DNA of 64,000 nucleotides from the NCBI GenBank assembly GCA_900542525.1, contig UQNZ01000001.1, forward strand, positions 62,001 through 126,000. The letters run 5' to 3'. This DNA comes from an uncultured Eggerthella sp. GTDB taxonomy: Bacteria; Actinomycetota; Coriobacteriia; Coriobacteriales; Eggerthellaceae. The translations under genes and the position numbers were made by a program. Shown here piece after piece: positions 50,795 to 59,226 of the stretch; position 1 is the first letter of the stretch, and the number at the start of each line of letters is the position of its first letter. The notes under the pieces were generated by a model that saw nothing but the letters and a program-made list of their open reading frames with translations, was not told where the DNA came from and did not search any database.

Positions 50795-51664
50795 TCATTC
50801 CTTATGAGGGAAGAGGGAATCGGGAATCACGCCCATGCCGAGCGCTCCCATGCCAAGATGCGTCGAAACGGTTGCACCACACGAACAGGTGCCGCAATCG
50901 ATATAATCGATTCCCGCCTGTTCAAGAACGCGCTTGAGCTTCTCAACACCCTTTTCGTTACGAGTATGGCAGAACCTCACACGTTGGATGCCTTCATCTT
51001 CGGTGATCTCTTTGAGCTTTTCGACATACTTCTTGATAACGCCGTTCATGCCTTTTGCCTTATCGAACGCTTTGAGCACGCCGCGTTCATCGAACGACAT
51101 CATCGGTTTGATGTCGAGCAGCGTTGCCGCATCGACCTCTTCGGCGGAAAGTCGGCCACCAGCGAGCAGGTTATCGAGCGTACCGCAAGCGATGAAGAAA
51201 CGAGTATGGGCGCGCGCACCCTTGATCGCTTGTGCGCACTCCTGTGCGCTCGCCCCCGCATCGCGCATCTCGCACGCGAGCAGCGCAAGCAAACCTTGGC
51301 CCGAACAGGCATTAAACGAGTCGATGACCTCGACGGGAACCTCGACCTGGTTTGCGGCTAAGTTGGATGATTCGCTCGTTCCCGAAAGCACGGCAGCGAT
51401 GTGGATCGCGATGATCTCATTGGCGCCCTCAGAGGCAAGTGCGTTGTAGATGTCCATGAATTCAGAAGGTGAAGGCTGCGAGGATTTCGGTAACGTATCG
51501 GAAGCGATCATCTTGTCATAGAACTCTTCGGAAGAGATCTCAACTTGATCCTTGAACGTTTCACCACCAACTTCAACGCTCAGCGGCACCGACGTGATGC
51601 CGAAGCGTGTACACTCTTCCTCGCTCAGATCTGCTACTGAATCGACCACGATCGCAAAGCTCAT
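50795..51664 (-). CDS. DegV-family fatty-acid-binding protein (FakB-like)
   Basis: DegV proteins bind a fatty acid and, as FakB, present it to the kinase FakA for activation to acyl-phosphate. The 289-residue protein shows IVVDSVADLSEEE near residue 5, the TLPKSSQPSPSEF block near 60, IHIAAVLSGTSESS near 88 and the C-terminal HLGMGALGMGVI. The ATG at 51664 follows AAGG. It heads the fab operon, so uptake of external fatty acids and de novo synthesis may be co-regulated. FakA is not in the window. Confidence 0.9.
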   Translation of the reverse strand: MSFAIVVDSVADLSEEECTRFGITSVPLSVEVGGETFKDQVEISSEEFYDKMIASDTLPKSSQPSPSEFMDIYNALASEGANEIIAIHIAAVLSGTSESSNLAANQVEVPVEVIDSFNACSGQGLLALLACEMRDAGASAQECAQAIKGARAHTRFFIACGTLDNLLAGGRLSAEEVDAATLLDIKPMMSFDERGVLKAFDKAKGMNGVIKKYVEKLKEITEDEGIQRVRFCHTRNEKGVEKLKRVLEQAGIDYIDCGTCSCGATVSTHLGMGALGMGVIPDSLFPHKE

Positions 51665-51738
51665 ACTCATCCTTACTGTTGAACGAATGTCTAGTTTTGA
51701 CCAAGACTCTTTGCTTCACGGAAGTTGTTGACCCCTCG

Positions 51739-51780
51739 CAAAACAAAAAGACGACAAGAGCACATGCCCTTGTCGTCTTT
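51739..51780 (-). terminator. terminator of the zinc-ribbon gene
   Basis: On the minus strand AAAGACGACAAG pairs with CTTGTCGTCTTT across a 10-nt loop and continues into TTTGTTTTG. It lies between the zinc-ribbon gene and the fab operon. Confidence 0.92.
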
Positions 51781-51827
51781 CACTCTATGGAATTTTAATT
51801 AGATTGTCAAACTATTTGAAAGTCTAA

Positions 51828-52172
51828 CTACCTCTTAAGAAGCTTGAAGATACCGAATACCGCCACTGCGATACCGATGAGCGCAAGCGGATTAGCTACA
51901 AGTTTGCGGCACGGGCAAGCAGAAGCGTTCTCAACCGTGATGGTCGAAGGTACCTGAGTAGCGCTCTTTTCGCCCTGAGCTGTTGCAAGCTGCTTATCCG
52001 CAGCCTCTTTCGGCGCAGGAGCAGGTGCTTTCGCAGGTTTTGGTGCAGGAGCTGGCGCCTGAGGACATCCAGGTTTCTTAGCAGGCTGCGTGGAAGGCGC
52101 ACCGCACTTCGGACAAGCTGGTGCATAGAGCGAATAACGTGCACCGCATTTTTCACAGATCTGTTCAACCAT
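51828..52172 (-). CDS. zinc-ribbon, Pro/Ala-rich tail-anchored protein
   Basis: I do not recognise a named family beyond the zinc ribbon. The 114-residue protein has an N-terminal CxxC...CxxC ribbon (Cys6, Cys9, Cys20, Cys23). A Pro/Ala/Lys-rich linker (about 28-60) follows, then a CPC pair near residue 87 and a single membrane segment (about 93-110) before a short basic tail. The layout suggests a cytoplasmic ribbon tethered to the membrane. It has its own terminator and sits between rlmKL and the fab operon. Confidence 0.82.
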   Translation of the reverse strand: MVEQICEKCGARYSLYAPACPKCGAPSTQPAKKPGCPQAPAPAPKPAKAPAPAPKEAADKQLATAQGEKSATQVPSTITVENASACPCRKLVANPLALIGIAVAVFGIFKLLKR

Positions 52173-52294
52173 AATAATCCCCTCATTCGATTCAAACGCA
52201 GAAAAGCGCGTAGGAACATGGTATCACTCATCGTGTAGTAGGGGCCGTGCGATTCAACACAGCACAACCCCTAACCCAATACCATCAAGCAGCA

Positions 52295-54613
52295 TTAAAC
52301 GCTCTTGCGCTCGAGCCCATCTGTCTTTTGCAAGACATAGCAGAAATGAATCTTAGGATTACGCGCGAAATCTTCAGGGATGGTTTTCGCGGAGATATCG
52401 CGCACCGTGAACCCTTGCTCGATGAGTGCGGTTTCATCAAGCTTGAATGAACGCAGATTCCCTGAAAAAACGATGATGCCACCTGGGCGCAAGAGTTTCG
52501 ACACATCGCGCAAGAGATAGAAGTGATCGCGCTGGATGTCCCACGTGAGCCTGCCCATCGCTTTGGAGTTCGAGAAAGTAGGTGGATCGACGAAGATAAG
52601 ATCGTAGCGACGAATGCGGCCACCCTTCGCCTGGCGCGGGTCCTTCTCAGCACGCACCCACGCGCGCACGTCCTCCTTGATGAATCGATACGCAAATCCC
52701 GTGAAGCCGTTGCGCGCCATATTGCGTTTCGCCCAATCAAGGTACGTTTGGGAAAGATCGACCGTGGTCACGCTCTTTGCTCCCCCAGCTGCAGCATACA
52801 CGCTCGCGCTTCCCGTGTACGCGAAGAGGTTGAGCACGTCCTTACCTTTTGCCTGCGTGGCGATGAAGCGGCGCGTTATACGGTGGTCGAGGAACAAGCC
52901 CACATCGAGATAGCTTGCTAGATCGAGTTCGAATGTGAGCCCCGATTCCTGCGTGAGAACTGGCTTGGGAAGCGCACGACCGCGCGCATACTGTCCGCCA
53001 CCCTTCGCCTGCTTGCGCACACGCGTGAATACCTGATCGCGAGGTATCTCAAGCACCGCTGCAGCGATGCGCACCGCATCTTCGAAGCGACGGAACGCCT
53101 TATGCGGGTCGATCGATTTCGGTGCTTGATACTCCGAAATGAGCAGGTAGAGCACATCGAAGGTGTGCTTCACGTGCTCAGTGTCTATCTCCTCGCTTGC
53201 AAGGAACAGATCGATCGAGACCGCATAATCGGGCAGATCGGCATCGTAGAGACGAAACGCGAACACCTGATTCTGCTCTGCCCACTTCCTGCGCGCTTTC
53301 GCATTCTTACGCAGGCGCGCTGCGAATTGATCGGGATGATCGGAGAGCACGGGCACCACCACATCCCTACCCGAAAGCGAAACGAGCGGAAGCGTTTTAT
53401 GCTCTGCTTGACCAAGCTGATAGGTGCGTAAGGTAGTCTCTAGCGCACCGTTGTACACGGCGTTTTCCTGGAGGGGTGTTGCGCCAAGGTAGTCGTCGAA
53501 ATGAATATCGGGTGTGATGACCGTGAGCGTCCAAGTATCCAGAAGCGCATCGATGCCTTTTTGGAGCGCACCGTAGAAAACATCCAAATCGCGCGCCATC
53601 AAGCGCACGCCATAAGGTGGATTTCCTACCACGCAGCCTTGCGTAACCTGTGCAACACCGAAGCCCTCAAGCGTCGCTTCCATATCCGCGCAATTCGCAA
53701 CCGTAAGATCGATAGAGCCTGCCAAGCCTACCCGCCCTGCCTGAGCACGAGCGATCTCGATAGCATGCGGATCGATATCGCTTCCCACGATGCGCGGCAT
53801 ACGGGCAAGGCCTGATTCAAAACGCTCATCTGCTTCAGCGAGCAGGCTCGCGAACAATTCAGCATCGAATTGCCTCCAGCCCGTGAATCCCCAATAATCA
53901 CGCAGGATACCCGGTGCCATATCGGCCGCCATCATGGCACCTTCGATAACGAGTGTGCCTCCACCACAAAACGGATCAACGAGCACGCAATCATGCGGAT
54001 CGAGCGTACCAGCTCTCAAGCCTTCGACCACTCGAGCCCACGGACTCATCAGCAGCACTCCTGCTGCAAGAGCTTCCTTGAGCGGCGCTTGAACATTCTC
54101 CCCTTCTTGGCGATACCCGCGCTTGTGAAGCGATTCACCAGCAAGATCGAGCGCGATCGTAGCTTTCTTCGCATGGATCGATACATTGATCTGCACATCT
54201 GGGCGGTACTTCGAGACCTCAGGTCGCTTGCCTGTTTGCGCGCGCAATTCATCGCAGATCGCATCCTTCACGCGCATGGCAGAAAACTGAGTGTTGCGCA
54301 GCTCTCGATTCGTCCCGTGTGCAGAAACTGCAATCGTAGCATCTGGGCCGATATGCTCCTGCCAAGGAATCGCACGGGTCTGTTCGTAAAGTTCATCAGC
54401 GCTCGCGCATCCAACACGTGCGAACACGAGCAACACGCGCGAAGCGCTCCGCAGCCACAAGCAGGCCTTAAGCGCATCTTCGATGGCACCGAAAAAGGCA
54501 ACGCCCCCTTTAAGGGGGCGAATACGCTTGACGCCTTGACTCTTCAGTTCTTCAGAGACGATCCGCTCGAAACCAGCCGGGCAGACCGCATAAAACTCGA
54601 GTGATGCGTCCAT
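52295..54613 (-). CDS. rlmL: bifunctional 23S rRNA methyltransferase RlmKL
   Basis: This fused enzyme methylates two guanines in 23S rRNA (N2 of G2445 by the RlmL half, N7 of G2069 by the RlmK half, E. coli numbering). The 772 residues show a THUMP domain (about 45-155), a first methyltransferase with GGGTLVIEGAMMA and VGNPPYGVRL, and a second with NLFAYTGSASVYAA and FVDPPTFSNSK. Its ATG overlaps the rpoD stop by one base, so it is probably translated from the rpoD transcript. Confidence 0.93.
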   Translation of the reverse strand: MDASLEFYAVCPAGFERIVSEELKSQGVKRIRPLKGGVAFFGAIEDALKACLWLRSASRVLLVFARVGCASADELYEQTRAIPWQEHIGPDATIAVSAHGTNRELRNTQFSAMRVKDAICDELRAQTGKRPEVSKYRPDVQINVSIHAKKATIALDLAGESLHKRGYRQEGENVQAPLKEALAAGVLLMSPWARVVEGLRAGTLDPHDCVLVDPFCGGGTLVIEGAMMAADMAPGILRDYWGFTGWRQFDAELFASLLAEADERFESGLARMPRIVGSDIDPHAIEIARAQAGRVGLAGSIDLTVANCADMEATLEGFGVAQVTQGCVVGNPPYGVRLMARDLDVFYGALQKGIDALLDTWTLTVITPDIHFDDYLGATPLQENAVYNGALETTLRTYQLGQAEHKTLPLVSLSGRDVVVPVLSDHPDQFAARLRKNAKARRKWAEQNQVFAFRLYDADLPDYAVSIDLFLASEEIDTEHVKHTFDVLYLLISEYQAPKSIDPHKAFRRFEDAVRIAAAVLEIPRDQVFTRVRKQAKGGGQYARGRALPKPVLTQESGLTFELDLASYLDVGLFLDHRITRRFIATQAKGKDVLNLFAYTGSASVYAAAGGAKSVTTVDLSQTYLDWAKRNMARNGFTGFAYRFIKEDVRAWVRAEKDPRQAKGGRIRRYDLIFVDPPTFSNSKAMGRLTWDIQRDHFYLLRDVSKLLRPGGIIVFSGNLRSFKLDETALIEQGFTVRDISAKTIPEDFARNPKIHFCYVLQKTDGLERKSV

Positions 54614-56028
54614 TAATCTTCCAGATAATCCTTGAGCTTCTGGGAGCGAGAAGGATGGCGCAATTTCGCGAGCGTCTTGCTCTCGATCTGACGGATACGT
54701 TCACGCGTGACGCCGAATTCACGTCCGACCTCTTCAAGCGTGCGCGGATGACCATCTTCAAGGCCGAAACGCAGTGTGATGACCTTGCGTTCGCGCTCTG
54801 CAAGCCCTTCGAGGGTTTTCGCGAGCTGCTCCTGGAGCATGGAAAAACTCGCTGCATCAGGCGGAACAACAGCAGCATCGTCTTCGATGAAGTCACCGAG
54901 CTGCGAGTCTTCCTCTTCACCGATAGGCGTTTCAAGACTGACCGGCTCCTGTGAGATCTTCTGGATCTCACGGACGCGCTCTGGGGTGAGACCCATTTCC
55001 TCAGCGATCTCTTCAGGAGTTGGTTCACGCCCGAGCGACTGAAGGAGCTGGCGCTGAATGCGTACGAGTTTATTGATCGTCTCGACCATATGAACAGGGA
55101 TACGAATGGTACGCGCCTGATCAGCAATAGCGCGAGTGATAGCCTGACGGATCCACCAGGTAGCATACGTGGAGAACTTGAAGCCCTTCGTGTAGTCGAA
55201 CTTCTCGACCGCACGGATCAGGCCAAGATTACCTTCCTGGATAAGGTCCAAAAACAACATGCCACGACCAACGTAGCGCTTCGCAATGGAAACCACCAAG
55301 CGCAAGTTCGCTTCGATGAGCTGCTGCTTCGCATCCAGACCCACCTGTTCGATGCGGGAAAGGCGCCTGCGTTCGCGGCGCTCGAGCGGCACGCCGCCCT
55401 CTTCTTCCGAGGCATCGAGCTGCGCCATAGCATCGACACCTGCCTCGATCTTCATAGCAAGGTCGACCTCTTCGGCCGCTGTGAGCAGCGAGACCTTACC
55501 GATCTCTTTAAGATACATGCGTACCGGATCGCCCGTGAGCATGACGACCGAGTTATCGGAGTTGTATTTGCGTGTGCGCGCCGTCTTGGTCTTGGACGAA
55601 ACACGAGGAACCGTGATCTCAGCGGCAGCTTTCAACTCTTCTTGAGGGATGCCCTCAAGAAGCTCATCGTCGGAAAGGCCGGCATCCGCTTCGACGGAAT
55701 CATCTTCTGTTGACTTATCTGGTTTAGAAAGATCAGGCTCGATAGAATCGTCTTCTAACAAGTCTTCCTCGATTTCCTCTTCGAGGATTTCTTCGGCCGC
55801 CGCTAACGCAGCTGCCTTTTTGGCTTCTTCAGTTGTCTTGCTTTCGACCTGCTCTTTAGCAACTTTTTCTTGCTTCTTCTTGCTGCTCGTCGTCTTTTTC
55901 GTGGCAGCCTTTTTCGTTGTTGCTTTCTTGGCAGGAGCTTTGGCTTTTTTAGTCTCTTTCTTCGAAGATTCTACTTCTTCTGTTTCCAAAGTAGTTTTCT
56001 TACTAGCTTTTGAAGAGGTTTTAGCCAC
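54613..56028 (-). CDS. rpoD: RNA polymerase primary sigma factor
   Basis: This is the housekeeping sigma-70 factor. Regions 1.2 to 4.2 are intact: DPVRMYLKEIG, the region 2 block FLDLIQEGNLGLIRAVEKFDYTKGFKFSTYATWWIRQ, region 3, and the region 4 helix-turn-helix TLEEVGREFGVTRERIRQIE. The first ~150 residues are a low-complexity tail alternating Lys/Ala/Thr-rich and Asp/Glu-rich stretches, as in several actinobacterial sigma factors. The start is GTG behind AGAGGAT. A TATAAT lies 57 nt upstream. Confidence 0.96.
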   Translation of the reverse strand: MAKTSSKASKKTTLETEEVESSKKETKKAKAPAKKATTKKAATKKTTSSKKKQEKVAKEQVESKTTEEAKKAAALAAAEEILEEEIEEDLLEDDSIEPDLSKPDKSTEDDSVEADAGLSDDELLEGIPQEELKAAAEITVPRVSSKTKTARTRKYNSDNSVVMLTGDPVRMYLKEIGKVSLLTAAEEVDLAMKIEAGVDAMAQLDASEEEGGVPLERRERRRLSRIEQVGLDAKQQLIEANLRLVVSIAKRYVGRGMLFLDLIQEGNLGLIRAVEKFDYTKGFKFSTYATWWIRQAITRAIADQARTIRIPVHMVETINKLVRIQRQLLQSLGREPTPEEIAEEMGLTPERVREIQKISQEPVSLETPIGEEEDSQLGDFIEDDAAVVPPDAASFSMLQEQLAKTLEGLAERERKVITLRFGLEDGHPRTLEEVGREFGVTRERIRQIESKTLAKLRHPSRSQKLKDYLED

Positions 56029-56084
56029 ACTTGATCCTCTCGTTACCGTTGAATCTGACTGTGTGCTTTATAGCGCATCGAACC

Positions 56085-56090
56085 ATTATA
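56085..56090 (-). promoter_or_regulatory. -10 element of rpoD
   Basis: The minus strand reads TATATAAT about 57 nt before the GTG start, with TTGAGC 15 bp further upstream as a short-spaced -35. Confidence 0.6.
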
Positions 56091-56142
56091 TAAAAGTTTT
56101 CCACAGCTCAAAAGGGGGTATTTTTGAAACCTGCGAACTTTT

Positions 56143-56646
56143 TTACCAAGGGATAAGGACATACCCCACGAAAGCGCAAAGAAGCGCGAAGAGCGCGCCG
56201 GAAACCACATCGCGGGGAAAATGAACGCCGCCGATCACGCGAACCGCGCCAAACACACAGCTGCATACCACGCCCACGATACCAACCCACACATTCCAAG
56301 CACACCACGAACAAGCGATCATCATGAGTGAAAACGTATGTCGACTAGGAAACGAACACCCTATCGTGTCTTTTCCGATGAGCGGATCGATCGCAAGCAC
56401 CTCGTAGGGACGCGGAGCATTATAGTAACGGCGAAACACGCTCAACGCGGCGAACCCGATTGCTGGCACCGCAACGAATCGCACGAACGCCACCCAATCT
56501 CCCGCAAGAGCAACGAGCACAAGCAGAAGCGGATAAGCGATATACCCTACAAGCGTGAGCGCACGATTCACCAAGCGTAACCACAAAAGCGCGTTGCTGC
56601 TCTCGCGAAACGTACGCGAGATCCGCTCGTAAGCTCGTTCATCCAC
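56143..56646 (-). CDS. PAP2-family phosphatase
   Basis: This is an integral membrane phosphatase of the PAP2 superfamily, 167 residues with about five hydrophobic segments. The three catalytic motifs are visible: RYYNAPRPYE (for KX6RP), FPSRHTFS (PSGH-type, with Arg in place of Gly) and RVIGGVHFPRDVVSG (SRX5HX3D-type). Undecaprenyl- or lipid-phosphate substrates are possible but undetermined. The start is GTG at 56646 with AGGA upstream. It lies alone between rpoD and the DUF2510 gene. Confidence 0.87.
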   Translation of the reverse strand: MDERAYERISRTFRESSNALLWLRLVNRALTLVGYIAYPLLLVLVALAGDWVAFVRFVAVPAIGFAALSVFRRYYNAPRPYEVLAIDPLIGKDTIGCSFPSRHTFSLMMIACSWCAWNVWVGIVGVVCSCVFGAVRVIGGVHFPRDVVSGALFALLCAFVGYVLIPW

Positions 56647-56818
56647 TCAAAGATTCCTATCTCGTTGCTGGGCGAAATAAAAGGATCGTTACGCCCCTAT
56701 AACCTTTTTGTCACCCTGCTATTCTATGACAAGGGATACGCTATGCTAGTAGGTAAGACACGAAAGGGTGTCAGTATAGCGCCCTTGAATTCCCTCGAAA
56801 GAAAAGGATCGATGCATC

Positions 56819-57289
56819 ATGTCAGCAGTTGCAGGTTGGTATCCAGACCCTGAAGGCGACACCTCGCGCCTCCGTTATTGGGACGGCACTCAGTGGACCG
56901 ATAATTACACTCCCGTTCCCACCGCAGCTCCCGCGGAAGACCCGCAGGTTGCGCAAGCCGCAGCCTATACCGCACAGCCTACCCCTGCTGCGCCGGTCAC
57001 CTCGAACACCTCCTATCAGGTGTTCGATTCCGAACAGATCTATCCTATGACCAGCCAAGATCGCGTGCTGCGCCTGATCGCTTTCATCCTGAACATCATC
57101 TCGTGTATTGGCTGGTGCTGGCTCATCATCCCCCTTGCCTGGATGGTCCCCATGACGGTCATCAGTTGGGGTATCTATAAGGGCACGCGCGCCAACACCG
57201 TTGCATTCGGCGTTTGTACGCTCATCTTCGTCGATCTGATCTCAGGCATCCTGCTGCTCATCTCGCGCAAGGACACGCCGCAGGCTTAA
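56819..57289 (+). CDS. DUF2510-domain membrane protein
   Basis: The N terminus is a DUF2510 domain (AGWYPDPEGDTSRLRYWDGTQWT, residues 5-27), a short Trp-rich module common in Actinobacteria. A Pro/Ala-rich linker (about 33-60) leads to a hydrophobic half with three membrane segments (about 80-100, 105-125 and 130-150). The function is unknown. It runs codirectionally with the YgjP-like and corA genes. Confidence 0.85.
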   Translation: MSAVAGWYPDPEGDTSRLRYWDGTQWTDNYTPVPTAAPAEDPQVAQAAAYTAQPTPAAPVTSNTSYQVFDSEQIYPMTSQDRVLRLIAFILNIISCIGWCWLIIPLAWMVPMTVISWGIYKGTRANTVAFGVCTLIFVDLISGILLLISRKDTPQA

Positions 57290-57310
57290 CCAGCAAGCTG
57301 CTACCTTCAC

Positions 57311-57862
57311 TTGACTGAACAGGTTCTATATATCGAAGACATCCCAGTGAAGCTCACGCGAAAGCGCATGAAGTCGGTACGCCTACGGGTGAAATCTCCA
57401 AGCGGAGAAGTGTGCATCTCGGCTCCGTATCATATTCCTGAAGCGGAGCTACGCGCCTTTGTCGCCACACGCACGGATTGGATCCGCCAGCAACAAGCGC
57501 GGATCGCCGCGTCTCCTTCAGCACGTGCCGAGACAGCAAGCAAGGAAGAGATCGAAGCGTGGCGTGCGGTAGTGAAGAGCTGTGTTCCTCCACTCGTTGA
57601 GCAATGGGCAGCTATTCTTGATGTGCATCCGAAGGCCATCGCATATCGCAACATGAAGAGCCGCTGGGGCAGCTGCCAACCCGAAACGGGTCGCATCTGC
57701 TTCAACATCCGCCTTGCACTCTATCCGCCCGAATGCTTGGAATACGTGGTCGTTCACGAACTCTGCCATTTCCTTGAGCCGAATCATGGACCAGGGTTTC
57801 ATGCGCTCATGGATCGCGTCATGCCCGATTGGCCCGCACGTAAGAAGAAGCTTCGCTCGTAA
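57311..57862 (+). CDS. YgjP-like zinc metallopeptidase domain protein
   Basis: This is a short SprT/YgjP-type putative metalloprotease. The HELCH motif (HExxH, near residue 146) and the following PNHGPGFH give the three zinc ligands. NMKSRWGSCQPETGRI near residue 115 is the family signature. The best start for 183 residues is TTG at 57311. An ATG at 57368 would trim the conserved N terminus. It begins 22 nt after the DUF2510 gene. The substrate is unknown. Confidence 0.85.
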   Translation: MTEQVLYIEDIPVKLTRKRMKSVRLRVKSPSGEVCISAPYHIPEAELRAFVATRTDWIRQQQARIAASPSARAETASKEEIEAWRAVVKSCVPPLVEQWAAILDVHPKAIAYRNMKSRWGSCQPETGRICFNIRLALYPPECLEYVVVHELCHFLEPNHGPGFHALMDRVMPDWPARKKKLRS

Positions 57863-58093
57863 GGTTCAGCGACAAAGCCCAGCCCCAGACTCTCAGATTA
57901 GAGCCTCAGCTCAGAAATCACGACTCAGACGTAAAACAATGCCAAAAAGCCAGACTCAACATTTCGGTATAGATTTCACGATCTCGCGCAACAGCACAAA
58001 GCACTTCCCTACCATGAGAAACGACCTCAAGAACGAACCGGTGCGAACGAAGGTCAAAAGAGCAAGAGCAAGAGCACAAGGCAAGGAGCTGCC
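57863..58093. other. intergenic stretch before corA
   Basis: I see no gene or clear terminator here. The DNA is rich in short AGAG/CTCAGA runs. It contains the corA ribosome-binding site (AAGGAG) at its end and may hold a corA promoter or a magnesium-responsive leader, though no M-box is recognisable. Confidence 0.3.
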
Positions 58094-59050
58094 ATGATCA
58101 CCTATCATCGAACGAACCATGGCGCGCTCGAAACGATCGATAAACCTGAACCAGGCTGTTGGATCAACGTCTACGAACCAACCGAAAAAGAACTCAGCTG
58201 GCTTGGACAGACCTTGCACATCTCATCAGGTTTCTTGAGCAAGGCTTTCGACGAAGAGGAATCGGCGCATGCAGATGTCGACCCCGATAATGATCAGGTG
58301 CTCGTTATCGTCGATTGCCCTTATGTGGCCTCGGAAGATTGCCAACACGGCAAGAAGATCACCCAATATGACACGCTGCCGATCTCGTTCATCTTCCTGC
58401 CTCAGGAAAAATACCTGCTCACACTCAGCCTTCATCACAATGAATACCTTGACGAATTCGCAAAGGAGAAGGGCGGCGCTATCGATACCGCGCATCCCCA
58501 GCAGTTCCTCCTAAAGACGCTCCTTTTCATCTGCGAGGTCTACCTTCATAGTCTGCGTGTGATCAATAGGCAGATCCACGAGTATGAAAAGCTCCTGCGC
58601 AAGCGCATCAACGATTCCAACCTGCTGGTCATGCTCGACTTTGAGAAATCACTGATCTATTTCACTACCTCACTCCAAGGGTTGCGGGCAACGGTTTCGC
58701 ATGTTGAATTCAAAGAAACGGTTCATATCACCCCTGATGAAGACGAGCTGCTCGATAATGTGAAGATCGAGATCGCGCAAGCAAGCGAGATGTGCAACAT
58801 CTATACCGATATCCTTGAAGGGATCACTGATGCCTTCTCGAATGTGCTCAACAACAATCTGAACACGACCATGCGTATTTTAACGGGCATCACCATCATC
58901 CTCGCGATGCCTACGATCGTCTTCAGTTTCTATGGCATGAATGTAGCGGGCCTTCCGCTCGCAGATCTGTGGTGGTACCCCGTTCTGATAGCGATCATCC
59001 TCTGCGTGATCGTGTTCCTTGTACTGAAGTACACGCGCATCCTGAAGTAG
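58094..59050 (+). CDS. corA: CorA-family magnesium transporter
   Basis: This is a pentameric divalent-cation channel. The large cytoplasmic N-terminal domain (about residues 1-255) is followed by two C-terminal membrane segments. The FYGMN pore motif lies at the end of the first (about residue 290), and a basic C-terminal tail follows. The length of 318 residues is typical. AAGGAG precedes the ATG. The GMN motif fits Mg2+ (or Co2+/Ni2+) transport. Confidence 0.93.
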   Translation: MITYHRTNHGALETIDKPEPGCWINVYEPTEKELSWLGQTLHISSGFLSKAFDEEESAHADVDPDNDQVLVIVDCPYVASEDCQHGKKITQYDTLPISFIFLPQEKYLLTLSLHHNEYLDEFAKEKGGAIDTAHPQQFLLKTLLFICEVYLHSLRVINRQIHEYEKLLRKRINDSNLLVMLDFEKSLIYFTTSLQGLRATVSHVEFKETVHITPDEDELLDNVKIEIAQASEMCNIYTDILEGITDAFSNVLNNNLNTTMRILTGITIILAMPTIVFSFYGMNVAGLPLADLWWYPVLIAIILCVIVFLVLKYTRILK

Positions 59051-59226
59051 CGCGGCATCCGCCCGATGCCTACAAACGATCGTTTGCTTCTCGCAGCCCA
59101 GCAAGCCCCTATCATCAAAAACTTCCCCACCAAGCTGGTCTATCATCAACGCACCCATCACTACTCCCACACGCGGGCTTAGCGTTGCCAGCGCCCTATG
59201 AAAAGATGAGCGAAGAGACTTGGGCG

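Noticed and set aside
51665..51827. FabT-type operator upstream of the fab operon
   Set aside because: TCAAA-TAG-TTTGA at 51806-51822 has the half-sites in the wrong order and lies before the neighbouring gene's terminator, not at the fab promoter.
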